Shown one piece after another: positions 19,341 to 26,944 of a DNA stretch of 64,000 nucleotides. Source of the DNA: Geodermatophilus marinus (GTDB lineage: Bacteria > Actinomycetota > Actinomycetes > Mycobacteriales > Geodermatophilaceae). Under the pieces are notes generated by a model. That model worked only from the letters and a program-made list of their open reading frames with translations, searched no databases and was not told where the DNA came from. The DNA lies in NCBI RefSeq assembly GCF_003428645.1, contig NZ_QVQH01000001.1, positions 248,001 through 312,000 of the forward strand, in the 5' to 3' direction. The translations under genes and the position numbers were made by a program. Numbering within the stretch: position 1 is the stretch's first letter; every line of letters begins with the position of its first letter.

Positions 19341-20296
19341 CCGTCGACCCCGCCCTGGCCGAGCTGTCGGACACGCTCTTCTCGGCCAGCGTCGCCGTGT
19401 ACTCGGCGGCCGTCGTGGCGTTCTGCGCGCAGCTGGCCTTCGGCCGCCGGCCGGCCCGGCAGCTCGTGGCCGCGGGCACCGGCGGGGACGCCCCCGTCGC
19501 GGGGGACGGCGCCGCGACCGCGGGACCGGCTCCGGCCGGGCGGGCGTCCCGCTGGGGCGCGGTCGGGCTCGCGCTGACCGTCGTCGGTGCGCTGGTCCAC
19601 GCCGGGGTGCTGGTGACCCGCGGCCTGGCCACCGACCGGCTGCCCTGGGGCAACATGTACGAGTTCGCCACCGCGGTGGTCCTCGTCGGGGTGGTGTCCT
19701 TCGTCGTCCTCGCCGTGCGCGTGCCGGGTGCCCGCGACATCGGCGCCTACGTGCTCGCGGTCGTCGTGCTCGCGCAGGTCGCGATCGGCCTGTTCCTCTA
19801 CGCCGAGGCCGGCCCGCTGGTCGCCGCGCTGCGCTCGAGCTGGCTGGCGGTGCACGTCAGCAGCGCCGTCCTCGGCTTCGGCGTCTTCTTCGTCAGCGGG
19901 ATCGCCAGCGCCCTCTACCTGCTGCGGCTGCGCCACGACGCCGGCGGCGGGGACGCCGGCTCGGTGCTCGCCCGGCTGCCGGGGGCGGTCACCCTCGACC
20001 GCGTCGCGCACCGCACCGCGGTGTTCGGCTTCCCCATCTGGACCTTCGCCGTCATCGCCGGCGCCATCTGGGCCGAGAGCGCCTGGGGCCGGTTCTGGGG
20101 CTGGGACCCGAAGGAGACCTGGGCCTTCATCGCGTGGGTCGTCTACGCCGGCTACCTGCACGCCCGGACGACGGCGGGCTGGCGCGGGCGGCCCGCGGCG
20201 TGGGTGAACGTCGTGGGCCTCGGCGTCATGGTGTTCAACCTGCTCTACGTCAACATGGTCTCGACCGGGCTGCACAGCTACGCCGGTCTCGACTGA
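19337..20296 (+). CDS. ccsB: Cytochrome c biogenesis protein CcsB/CcsA (heme-handling)
   Basis: 319 residues and about eight membrane helices. The heme-binding tryptophan-rich segment WGRFWGWDPKETWAF is present near residue 252, and WGNMYEF near residue 105 is the other family hallmark. Together with ResB it makes the cytochrome c synthetase of system II. It is the last gene of the run that begins at rex; the next 116 bases carry no gene. Confidence 0.95.
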   Translation: MTVDPALAELSDTLFSASVAVYSAAVVAFCAQLAFGRRPARQLVAAGTGGDAPVAGDGAATAGPAPAGRASRWGAVGLALTVVGALVHAGVLVTRGLATDRLPWGNMYEFATAVVLVGVVSFVVLAVRVPGARDIGAYVLAVVVLAQVAIGLFLYAEAGPLVAALRSSWLAVHVSSAVLGFGVFFVSGIASALYLLRLRHDAGGGDAGSVLARLPGAVTLDRVAHRTAVFGFPIWTFAVIAGAIWAESAWGRFWGWDPKETWAFIAWVVYAGYLHARTTAGWRGRPAAWVNVVGLGVMVFNLLYVNMVSTGLHSYAGLD

Positions 20297-20412
20297 GTCC
20301 GCCCCTGCCGTCACACCGGGTGACTCCTGTCCCGGGGCGCGGCGTCGCGTGTCGCCCCCGTGCGGCGTGTCGTGCTTCCATGCGCGCATGACGCACCGTG
20401 GGAGGAGCTCCC

Positions 20413-20790
20413 GTGGGTAGGCACTCGGCGGCCGAGGGCGCCGCGGTGGACCCGCTCGTGGCCGCCGCCCTGGCGCGCCGCCCGGCGACCGACGGCCGGC
20501 GGGCGCCGCACGGCCAGGGGGAGCTGGGCTGGCCCGGGGAGGGCGAGCGGCACGAGGGCCTCGGCTGGCCCGGCGGCATGCACGAGCCCGACGACGCCGC
20601 CCCGCAGGGCGGGGGGACGGGCGCCGGACCCACCGCGGAACCGGCGGACGGGCCCGGGCGGGAGGCCGACGACACCGCGCAGATGGACCGGCTGCCGGAC
20701 CTCCCGGGCGGCGGGGCGCCGCCCGGCCCGGGCGGGGAGGCACCCCCGCGCCGTCGCGCCGGCTGGCGGCGCTTCTTCCGCGCCGCCTAG
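20413..20790 (+). CDS. Small low-complexity hypothetical protein
   Basis: 125 residues from GTG 20413, chosen for GGGAGGAG ending 5 bases upstream and for the natural N-terminus MGRHSAAEG. An N-terminal stretch DPLVAAALARRP could be helical; the rest is Gly/Pro/Glu-rich, probably disordered, with two copies of a LGWPG motif (ELGWPGE and GLGWPGG), and ends in the basic RRRAGWRRFFRAA. I recognise no family. It stands alone between the ccs genes and a convergent small membrane protein. Confidence 0.6.
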   Translation: MGRHSAAEGAAVDPLVAAALARRPATDGRRAPHGQGELGWPGEGERHEGLGWPGGMHEPDDAAPQGGGTGAGPTAEPADGPGREADDTAQMDRLPDLPGGGAPPGPGGEAPPRRRAGWRRFFRAA

Positions 20791-20828
20791 GAAGACCCGT
20801 CCCCCTCCCCGCTCGCAGGCCCGCGGCG

Positions 20829-20845
20829 AGCCTCCGGACGGGGCC
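20829..20845 (-). repeat. Dispersed intergenic repeat, inverted copy
   Basis: On the minus strand this reads GGCCCCGTCCGGAGGCT, the same 17-mer found at 31371, 31404 and (one mismatch) 53991. It lies between the convergent ends of two small genes. The rest of the 158-base gap is GC-rich, with further short inverted pieces such as AGCCTCGCAGGCT. Confidence 0.75.
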
Positions 20846-20948
20846 GCCCTCCTCCCCGAGCCTCGCAGGCTCGGCGCGGTGCCCCGGAGGGGACCGCCCG
20901 TCGTCGGCTCCGGTCAGGGCGCCGGGGACGACGAGCGGGGAGCGGAGC

Positions 20949-21230
20949 TCAGGCCGGCGAGCCGTCGTCGCGCCGCGCGCGGCGCTCCAGCTCGCGGAGG
21001 AACTCGGGGTCGTCGTCGGGCCCCACGACCCGGCCGGTCGACGGCCGGGGACGGCTCGGCGGCCGTGGCGGGCGTGGCAGCCCGCCGCCGCCGCCACTGC
21101 CACCGCCGGGACCACCGGTCGCGGAGGCCGCCCGCATCACGAGCACGACGACCGCGACCGCCACCAACAGCACCACCAGGAAGGCCACGACGCCCACCCC
21201 CTCGAGACCCGACCGCCCGTCCGACACCAC
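20949..21230 (-). CDS. Small single-helix membrane protein
   Basis: 93 residues: a hydrophobic helix (VGVVAFLVVLLVAVAVVVLVM) near the N-terminus, a Gly/Pro linker, and an acidic-basic tail (DDDPEFLRELERRARR). I do not recognise the family with certainty. The start is uncertain: GTG 21230 follows a possible TACTGT -10 box closely, but a GTG nearer the helix is possible. It is divergent from the Lrp gene and shares its short promoter region. Confidence 0.55.
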   Translation of the reverse strand: MVSDGRSGLEGVGVVAFLVVLLVAVAVVVLVMRAASATGGPGGGSGGGGGLPRPPRPPSRPRPSTGRVVGPDDDPEFLRELERRARRDDGSPA

Positions 21231-21301
21231 AGTACGTCGGCGGGGATACTCGGTCGCGTGCGGCGGAGGTCCCGCAGCACGGGCGGAGGACGGAGAGCGC
21301 C

Positions 21302-21739
21302 ATCGACGCGGTCGACCGGCAGCTGATCGACCTGTTGCGGGCCAACGGCCGGGCGAGCTACGCCGAGCTGGCCCGCCAGGTGGGCCTCTCGGCCCCGTCC
21401 GTGCACGAGCGCGTGGGCAAGCTGGAGGCCGCGGGGGTCATCACCGCCTACCGCGCCGTGGTCGACCCGGCGGCCGTCGGGCTGGACGTCACCGCGCTGG
21501 TCGGGGTCATCGAGAGCGACTCGGTCGACGACACCGGCGTCGAGGAGGCGCTGCGCGCGATGCCCGAGATCGAGGACTGCTGGCGGGTCGCCGGCAGCGA
21601 GGGCTACGTGCTCAAGGTCAGGGTGACCGACATCCCGGCACTCGAGTCGGCCATCAGCGCGTTGAACAGGATCAGAGGCGTGGCGCGCACCCGCACCACG
21701 GTCGTACTGAGCACGAAGTGGGAGGGCCGTCATGGCTGA
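21302..21739 (+). CDS. Lrp/AsnC-family transcriptional regulator (probable ATC start)
   Basis: 145 residues. The N-terminal helix-turn-helix begins DAVDRQLIDLLRANGRASYAEL, and the C-terminal RAM/ligand domain runs to VVLSTKWE. Relatives usually begin with MDAVDRQ; here the equivalent first codon is ATC (21302), preceded by GGAGAG with a 4-base spacer. No ATG, GTG or TTG occurs in frame between the putative GATACT promoter and that point, and the first downstream TTG would delete helix 1. It overlaps the DUF4229 gene by 8 bases. Effector and targets are unknown; amino acid sensing is the family norm. Confidence 0.8.
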   Translation: MDAVDRQLIDLLRANGRASYAELARQVGLSAPSVHERVGKLEAAGVITAYRAVVDPAAVGLDVTALVGVIESDSVDDTGVEEALRAMPEIEDCWRVAGSEGYVLKVRVTDIPALESAISALNRIRGVARTRTTVVLSTKWEGRHG

Positions 21740-22043
21740 GCAGGCCGCACCGGGCGCACCGACCGGAGGGCCGGCGACGCCGCCGAAGGTGCTGCCGTGG
21801 CTGGTCGTCTACACCGTCGGGCGCTTCGCCATCGCCGCGGCGCTGGTGCTGCTGCTCTGGTGGGCCGGCATGCCCGGCTTCCCCGGGCTGCTGTTCGGCC
21901 TGCTGCTGTCGATGCCGGCCGCCTACCTGCTGCTGCGCCCCTCGCGCGAGCGGCTCACCGAGGCCCTGGCGGCCCGCGGCGTCGCCCGCAAGCAGGCCCG
22001 CGCCGACCTCGACGCCCGGCTCACCGGCGACGACGCCGCCTGA
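21732..22043 (+). CDS. DUF4229 domain-containing membrane protein
   Basis: 103 residues with two membrane helices (WLVVYTVGRFAIAAALVLLLWW and GLLFGLLLSMPAAYLLL) followed by a charged tail with ARKQARADLDARL. The pattern, length and position near ccs/men genes match the actinobacterial DUF4229 family, whose function is not known. Its ATG lies 8 bases inside the Lrp gene. A 20-bp tandem repeat begins immediately after its stop. Confidence 0.75.
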   Translation: MAEQAAPGAPTGGPATPPKVLPWLVVYTVGRFAIAAALVLLLWWAGMPGFPGLLFGLLLSMPAAYLLLRPSRERLTEALAARGVARKQARADLDARLTGDDAA

Positions 22044-22130
22044 CCGAGGGCGGCGGCCACCCGCCGAGGGCGGCGGCCACCCGCCGAGGGCCGCGGTCAC
22101 CCGCTGAGGGCCGCGGTCACCCGCTGAGGG
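22044..22130. repeat. Four-copy 20-bp tandem repeat
   Basis: Units start at 22044, 22064, 22084 and 22104 with a partial fifth at 22124. The consensus is CYGAGGGCSGCGGYCACCCG. Units 1-2 and 3-4 form two sub-variants, pointing to stepwise duplication. The menA stop codon (22117-22119) falls inside unit 4, so copy number changes could alter the end of MenA or the gap between two convergent genes. Confidence 0.9.
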
Positions 22131-22989
22131 CGAGGCCCAGCGCCAGCAGCACCCCGGTGACCAGGGTGAGCAGCCCGGTGCCCTGCAGCGCCCCGATGAG
22201 CGCCGGTCCCCGGCTCCCGGCGAGCACGGTCCGCACCGGCGGGACGGCCAGCGGCGCCGCGAGCAGCGCCAGCAGCACCGTCGGGCGCCCGACGCCGATG
22301 GCGACCACCACCGCGGCGGAGACCACGGGCAGCGCGGCGAACAGCAGCCGCGTGCGGCGCTCGCCCAGCAGCACCGCGAGCGTGCGCTTGCCGACGGCCG
22401 CGTCGCCCGCCACGTCGCGCAGGTTGTTCACGACCAGCAGCGCCACCGACAGCAGCCCGATCGGCACCGACGCGGCGACGGCCAGGCCCTCGACGGAGCC
22501 CGTCTGCACGAACGTCGTCCCCACGACGGCCACCAGGCCGAAGAAGACGAACACGAACACCTCGCCCAGCGCCCGGTAGCCGTAGGGCAGCGGACCGCCG
22601 GTGTAGGTCCAGGCCGCGGCGATGCAGGCCGCGCCGACGGCGAGCAGCCACCAGCTCGTCAGCGCGGCCAGGGCGAGGCCGGCCAGCGCCGCGACGGCGA
22701 AGGAGGCGATCGCCGCGGCCAGCACCTGCCGCGGGCTCGCCGCCCCCGAGCCGACCAGCCGCATCGGGCCCACCCGGGCGGCGTCCGTGCCGCGCACCCC
22801 GTCGGAGTGGTCGTTGGCGTAGTTGACCGCGACCTGCAGGGCCAGCGCCACGACGAGGGCGAGGACGGCGGTCAACGGCCGGAAGCCGTCGAGCGCGGCG
22901 GCGGCCCCGGTGCCGACGAGGACGGGCGCCAGGGCGGCGGGCAGGGTCCGGGGGCGGGCCGCGGCCAGCCACTGGGCGGGGGTCGCCAC
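22117..22989 (-). CDS. menA: 1,4-dihydroxy-2-naphthoate polyprenyltransferase
   Basis: 290 residues, all-helical membrane prenyltransferase of the UbiA family. The first Asp-rich motif is NYANDHSDG (about residue 58) and the second NNLRDVAGDAAVGKRT; both bind Mg-diphosphate of the polyprenyl donor. It joins the side chain to dihydroxynaphthoate, making demethylmenaquinone. GTG 22989 is used; the frame runs further upstream but overlaps menE. The gap to menE is only two bases, so menE-menA form an operon. The last codons run into a tandem repeat. Confidence 0.93.
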   Translation of the reverse strand: MATPAQWLAAARPRTLPAALAPVLVGTGAAAALDGFRPLTAVLALVVALALQVAVNYANDHSDGVRGTDAARVGPMRLVGSGAASPRQVLAAAIASFAVAALAGLALAALTSWWLLAVGAACIAAAWTYTGGPLPYGYRALGEVFVFVFFGLVAVVGTTFVQTGSVEGLAVAASVPIGLLSVALLVVNNLRDVAGDAAVGKRTLAVLLGERRTRLLFAALPVVSAAVVVAIGVGRPTVLLALLAAPLAVPPVRTVLAGSRGPALIGALQGTGLLTLVTGVLLALGLALSG

Positions 22990-22991
22990 GG

Positions 22992-24185
22992 TCAGCGGGT
23001 CTCCTGGGTGCGGGGCGCCCGGGCGCCGGTGGGCCGGCCGCCGGTCCGCGGGGTGTCGGCCTCCCGGAGGAGGGCCGCGGCGACGCCGCGGCGGTCGGGC
23101 TTGCCGGTGTGCAGGGTCGGGACGGCGGGGATGGCGTGCAGCTCCCGCGGCGCGGCGGGCCCCCCGAGCCGGGCGGTCACCCACCGGCGCAGCACCGCCA
23201 GCTCGGGGGGAGCGCCGGGCGCCGGGACGACGGCGGCCACCACCCGCTGGCCCCACTCGTCGTCGGGCCGGCCGAAGACCACCGCGTCGGCCACCCCGGG
23301 GTGCTCGCGCAGCACCGCCTCGACCGCCTGCGGGGCCACGTTCACCCCGCCGGTCACCACCACGTCGTCCAGCCGCCCCTGCACGGTCAGCCGGCCGTCG
23401 GGGCCGAGCGTCCCGGCGTCGCGGGTGCGGAACCAGCCGCCGCCGAAGGCCGCCGCCGTCCCCCCGGGGTCGAGCCGATAGCCGACGGCGAGGACCGGCC
23501 CGGCCAACCGGACGCCGTCGGCGTCCACCGCCACCCGCACGCCGTCCAGCGGCACGCCGTCGTAGACGCAGCCGCCGGCGGTCTCGGTCATGCCGTAGGT
23601 CGTGACCACCGCGACGCCGGCGTCCCGGGCCCGGGCCAGCAGGGCGGGGTCGGCCGCCGCGCCCCCGACCAGCACCGCGTCGAAGCCGGCCAGCGCCCCC
23701 GGCTCGCGGTCGAGGGCCCGCCGCAGCTGGGTGGGGACCAGGGCGGTGTAGCGGCGTCCGCGCGGCATCCGGGCCAGCGCCGCGGCCAGCGGCTCGTCGC
23801 GCGCCAGGACGGTGGGCCGGGTGCCGGCCAGCAGGGAGCGGCAGAGCACCTGCAGGCCCGCGACGGCCGAGACGGGCAGGGCCAGCAACCAGGCACCCGG
23901 GCCGCCCAGCCGGGCGTGCGTCGCCGTGCCGGAGGCGCGCACCGCGGACGCCGGCAGCAGCACCCCCCGCCCCCCGCCGGTGGAGCCGGAGGTGGCCACG
24001 ACGAGGTCGGCGCCGTCCTCCAGGGGCTCCCCGGGCGCGAGCACGGCCCGCGCGGCCGCGGTCGCGGCCGCGGGACCCGAGGGCAGCACCGCCAGCGGCG
24101 CCGTGCCGTCGAGGGCGGCGCGCAGGGCGGGCACCAGCTCCAGCGGGTCGGCCGGCGCGGGCACGAGGGTCAGCTGCCGGGCCAC
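22992..24185 (-). CDS. menE: o-Succinylbenzoate-CoA ligase
   Basis: 397 residues, shorter than typical acyl-CoA ligases, as usual for actinobacterial MenE. TSGSTGGGRG (residues 65-74) is the phosphate loop, TYGMTETAGGCVYDG the adenine-binding segment, and HTGKPDRRG near the end carries the catalytic Lys. Converts o-succinylbenzoate to its CoA ester for MenB (not in this window). It is divergent from menC across 35 bases. Confidence 0.92.
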   Translation of the reverse strand: MARQLTLVPAPADPLELVPALRAALDGTAPLAVLPSGPAAATAAARAVLAPGEPLEDGADLVVATSGSTGGGRGVLLPASAVRASGTATHARLGGPGAWLLALPVSAVAGLQVLCRSLLAGTRPTVLARDEPLAAALARMPRGRRYTALVPTQLRRALDREPGALAGFDAVLVGGAAADPALLARARDAGVAVVTTYGMTETAGGCVYDGVPLDGVRVAVDADGVRLAGPVLAVGYRLDPGGTAAAFGGGWFRTRDAGTLGPDGRLTVQGRLDDVVVTGGVNVAPQAVEAVLREHPGVADAVVFGRPDDEWGQRVVAAVVPAPGAPPELAVLRRWVTARLGGPAAPRELHAIPAVPTLHTGKPDRRGVAAALLREADTPRTGGRPTGARAPRTQETR

Positions 24186-24220
24186 GGCTGTCGAGGCTAC
24201 TGCCGCTCTAGGGTGGGCCC

Positions 24221-25168
24221 GTGATCACCGGGGCCGGCGCGGAGCTCGAGCCGCACGCGTGGTCGGTCCCGCTGCGCACCCGGTTCCGGGGCCTCGACGT
24301 GCGCGACGGCGTCCTGGTGCGCGGGCCGGCCGGCTGGGGGGAGTTCTCGCCGTTCTGGGACTACGACGTCGCCGAGAGCCGCCGCTGGTGGCGGGCGGCG
24401 CGGGAGGCGGCGGTCGAGGGCTGGCCCCCGCCGGTGCGCGACGCCGTCCCCGTCAACGTCACCGTGCCCGCCGTCGGGCCCGAGCGGGCGCACGCGATCG
24501 TCGCCGCCTCCGGCTGCCGCACCGCCAAGGTCAAAGTGGCCGAGCCCGGGCAGACGCCCGCCGAGGACCTCGCCCGGGTCGAGGCGGTCCGCGACGCGCT
24601 CGGCCCGTCCGGGGCGATCCGGGTCGACGCCAACGCCGCCTGGGACGCCGGGACCGCCGTCGCCCGGCTGCGCGAGCTCGACCGGGTGGGCCTGGAGTAC
24701 GCCGAGCAGCCCTGCGCCACGCTCGCCGGGCTGGCCGAGGTGCGCCGGCGCAGCGGCGTCCGGGTCGCCGCCGACGAGGTGGTGCGGCGCGCGGCCGACC
24801 CGCTGGCGGTCGACCTGCGGGAGGCCTGCGACGTCGTCGTCCTCAAGGTGCAGCCGCTCGGCGGCGTCCGGGCCGCCCTGCGCGTGGCCGAGGCGCACGG
24901 GCTGCCGTGCGTGGTCTCCTCGGCGCTGGAGTCGTCGGTCGGCATCGCCGCGGGCGTGGCGCTGGCCGCGGCGCTGCCCGAGCTGCCGTTCGCCTGCGGC
25001 CTGGCCACGGTGGCGCTCTTCGCGGACGACGTCACCACCGACCCGCTGCTGCCGGTGGACGGTGCCCTCCCGGTCCGCGCGGCCGTCCCGGACCGGCTGG
25101 CCGAGGTCGCGGCCGGGCCCGGGCTGGCGGCCCGCTGGCGCGCCCGGCTGGCGGCGGTCGCCGCGTGA
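24221..25168 (+). CDS. menC: o-Succinylbenzoate synthase
   Basis: 315 residues, enolase superfamily. The catalytic KxK pair is Lys103/Lys105 in TAKVKVAEP; metal ligands include Asp136 in RVDANAAW, the Glu of EYAEQPC and the Asp of VAADEVV. Dehydrates SHCHC to o-succinylbenzoate. The GTG start sits close to a TCTAGGGTGG region (24207-24216) where a TAGGGT -10 box could give a nearly leaderless transcript. A possibly foreign gene separates it from menD. Confidence 0.93.
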   Translation: MITGAGAELEPHAWSVPLRTRFRGLDVRDGVLVRGPAGWGEFSPFWDYDVAESRRWWRAAREAAVEGWPPPVRDAVPVNVTVPAVGPERAHAIVAASGCRTAKVKVAEPGQTPAEDLARVEAVRDALGPSGAIRVDANAAWDAGTAVARLRELDRVGLEYAEQPCATLAGLAEVRRRSGVRVAADEVVRRAADPLAVDLREACDVVVLKVQPLGGVRAALRVAEAHGLPCVVSSALESSVGIAAGVALAAALPELPFACGLATVALFADDVTTDPLLPVDGALPVRAAVPDRLAEVAAGPGLAARWRARLAAVAA

Positions 25169-25191
25169 ACGACTTTCGTCGGACTTTTCGC

Positions 25192-25197
25192 TAGTCT
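25192..25197 (+). promoter_or_regulatory. Candidate -10 box for the AlbA_2-type gene
   Basis: TAGTCT lies about 40 bases before the ATG in a locally AT-richer stretch (ACTTTCG and ACTTTTCG in direct repeat just upstream). This would give the inserted gene its own transcription. No clear -35 is seen. Confidence 0.35.
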
Positions 25198-25237
25198 CCC
25201 GTCGGGCAATGTCACAAAAGTAGCGGGAAAGTGGCCG

Positions 25238-26944
25238 ATGGACAGACTTGTCGAAGTGGCGCTGGCACGCATCGCTGACGGCGACACGGCTGACTCCCTG
25301 GAGCACGGCACCCTCGACTTCAAGACGGACAGCGCGCGGCCGAAGGACACGCATGCCGACCTCGCGTCGGCTGCTGTGTGCTTCGCCAACGCATCTGGCG
25401 GCTTCATCGTCCTGGGCGTAGCGGACCGCACTCCCGGCCCAGCTGCCTTCGTCGGTACGAAGCTCGACGCCGCTGTCGTACGGCGACAGATCTTCGAGTT
25501 GACGCAGCCAGGGTTGGACCTCCGCGTGGAGGAGGCGATGCGCGAAGGAGCGCAGCTCCTCGTGCTCGCCGTGCCGGAGGGGCTGGACGTGCACGCGACC
25601 ACGAAGGGCGTCTACTCGTGGAGGCGTCACGACACGTGTGTGCCCATGCGCCCGGTCGACGTGCAGCGTCTCGGAGAGGAACGCCGTGGAGAGGACTGGT
25701 CGGCGAGGGCGGACTCGTCAGGCGCTGTGGACCCGTCCGCTCTCCGAGTCGCACGGGAACGCGTGGCGCGAGCGTCGTCCACGGAGCTGGCCCGCACTGC
25801 GGACCTGCCTGACGACGACTTCCTCCGCGCGCTCGGCGCGGTCACGACCCGAGGCAGGCTGACTCGAGCAGGGGCACTGGTCCTCGGAACGTCGGGTGTG
25901 GTGCAGGGGCCCCGCATCATCTACCAGCACAAGCCGTCGATGGGGTCAGAGGCCGACTACGTCCTTCGACTCGACGGTTCCCTGCTCGTGGCCGTCGAGC
26001 GTGTCCTCGAGGCCGTGGATGTACGAACCCAGCAGCGGCCGATGCATCTTCCCGACGGTCGGCAGGTCGTCCTGGAGGACGTTCCGCGCCTTGCGGTGCG
26101 GGAGGCGATCATGAACGCGGTCGTGCACGGGGACAGCAGGACCGGCGAGCCCGTGCACATCGAGCACACGCCGGAGGCGCTGACCGTGACCTCCCCTGGA
26201 CCACTCGTCGCCGGTATAACGGTGGACAACATCCTGACGCATGCCCACCGGGCACGCTTCCCGTCCCTCTTCGACCTGCTGCACAAGCTCTCGCTCGTCG
26301 AGCAAATCGGGGCCGGCGTGGACCGGATGTTCCGCGAGATGTTGCGTGACGGACGATCAGCCCCTGCCATCGCGGCTACTGACGACGAGGTCACCGTGAC
26401 GCTGATCGGTCGCGAACCGGACCTCCGCGTGGCCCGCTTCGTACGCGGTCTACCGCAGCGTGTGGGCGAGGACGTGAGCACGTTGCTCGTCCTGAGCCTC
26501 CTCCTCCAGAGGCGGAGCGTCTCGGCGCCCGATGCGGCGGCGCACCTGCAACGGACCCCTGAGCGCGCGCAGGACGTGCTCCGTCTCCTCAGCTCGGACG
26601 ACGTAGCGCTCATCGAACCGTCGAAGGGGACAGCGCACCGTCGACATCCGCACTACAGGCTCCGGGCGGAGGTGCTGGCCGCGCTCGGTCCCGCCGTCAC
26701 CTACCACCGCCCTGCTACGGCCGAGATCGAGCGCAAGATCGTGGAGCACGTCGCCGAGTACGAGTGGGTCAACAATCGAACCGTCCAGAACCTCTTCGAC
26801 GTAGACGTCTACAAGGCGAGCGGGTTCCTGAAGGATCTCGTCGAGCGGGGAGTGCTCGCCAAGACCTCGGAGCAGTCCCGAGGGATCGCCGTCCGCTACG
26901 GGCCAGGCCCGACCTTTCGCCGCCCATCTCGGAGACGACGGTGA
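25238..26944 (+). CDS. AlbA_2/Schlafen-type ATP-binding regulator, likely acquired
   Basis: 568 residues. Residues 20-130 match the AlbA_2 (Schlafen) module: LDFKTDSARP, then CFANASGGFIVLGV. Residues about 285-370 resemble the RecG-like HATPase_c_4 region (REAIMNAVVHGD, then EQIGAGVDRM). The C-terminus holds two winged-helix-like stretches, ending in a basic tail. Such proteins are variously annotated as regulators or defence factors; no function is proven. Codon choice is visibly less GC-biased (AGG, TCA, GTA, CTA codons) than in the neighbours, so transfer is likely. It sits inside the men cluster and overlaps menD by four bases. Confidence 0.8.
   Translation: MDRLVEVALARIADGDTADSLEHGTLDFKTDSARPKDTHADLASAAVCFANASGGFIVLGVADRTPGPAAFVGTKLDAAVVRRQIFELTQPGLDLRVEEAMREGAQLLVLAVPEGLDVHATTKGVYSWRRHDTCVPMRPVDVQRLGEERRGEDWSARADSSGAVDPSALRVARERVARASSTELARTADLPDDDFLRALGAVTTRGRLTRAGALVLGTSGVVQGPRIIYQHKPSMGSEADYVLRLDGSLLVAVERVLEAVDVRTQQRPMHLPDGRQVVLEDVPRLAVREAIMNAVVHGDSRTGEPVHIEHTPEALTVTSPGPLVAGITVDNILTHAHRARFPSLFDLLHKLSLVEQIGAGVDRMFREMLRDGRSAPAIAATDDEVTVTLIGREPDLRVARFVRGLPQRVGEDVSTLLVLSLLLQRRSVSAPDAAAHLQRTPERAQDVLRLLSSDDVALIEPSKGTAHRRHPHYRLRAEVLAALGPAVTYHRPATAEIERKIVEHVAEYEWVNNRTVQNLFDVDVYKASGFLKDLVERGVLAKTSEQSRGIAVRYGPGPTFRRPSRRRR

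Noticed and set aside
16858-20296. Rex operators inside the ccs genes
   Set aside because: No TTGTGA...TCACAA-like site was found there; any Rex effect would come from the upstream rex promoter.
20297-20412. Short inverted words GTCAC/GTGAC after ccsB as a terminator
   Set aside because: Only a 5-bp stem, too weak to support.
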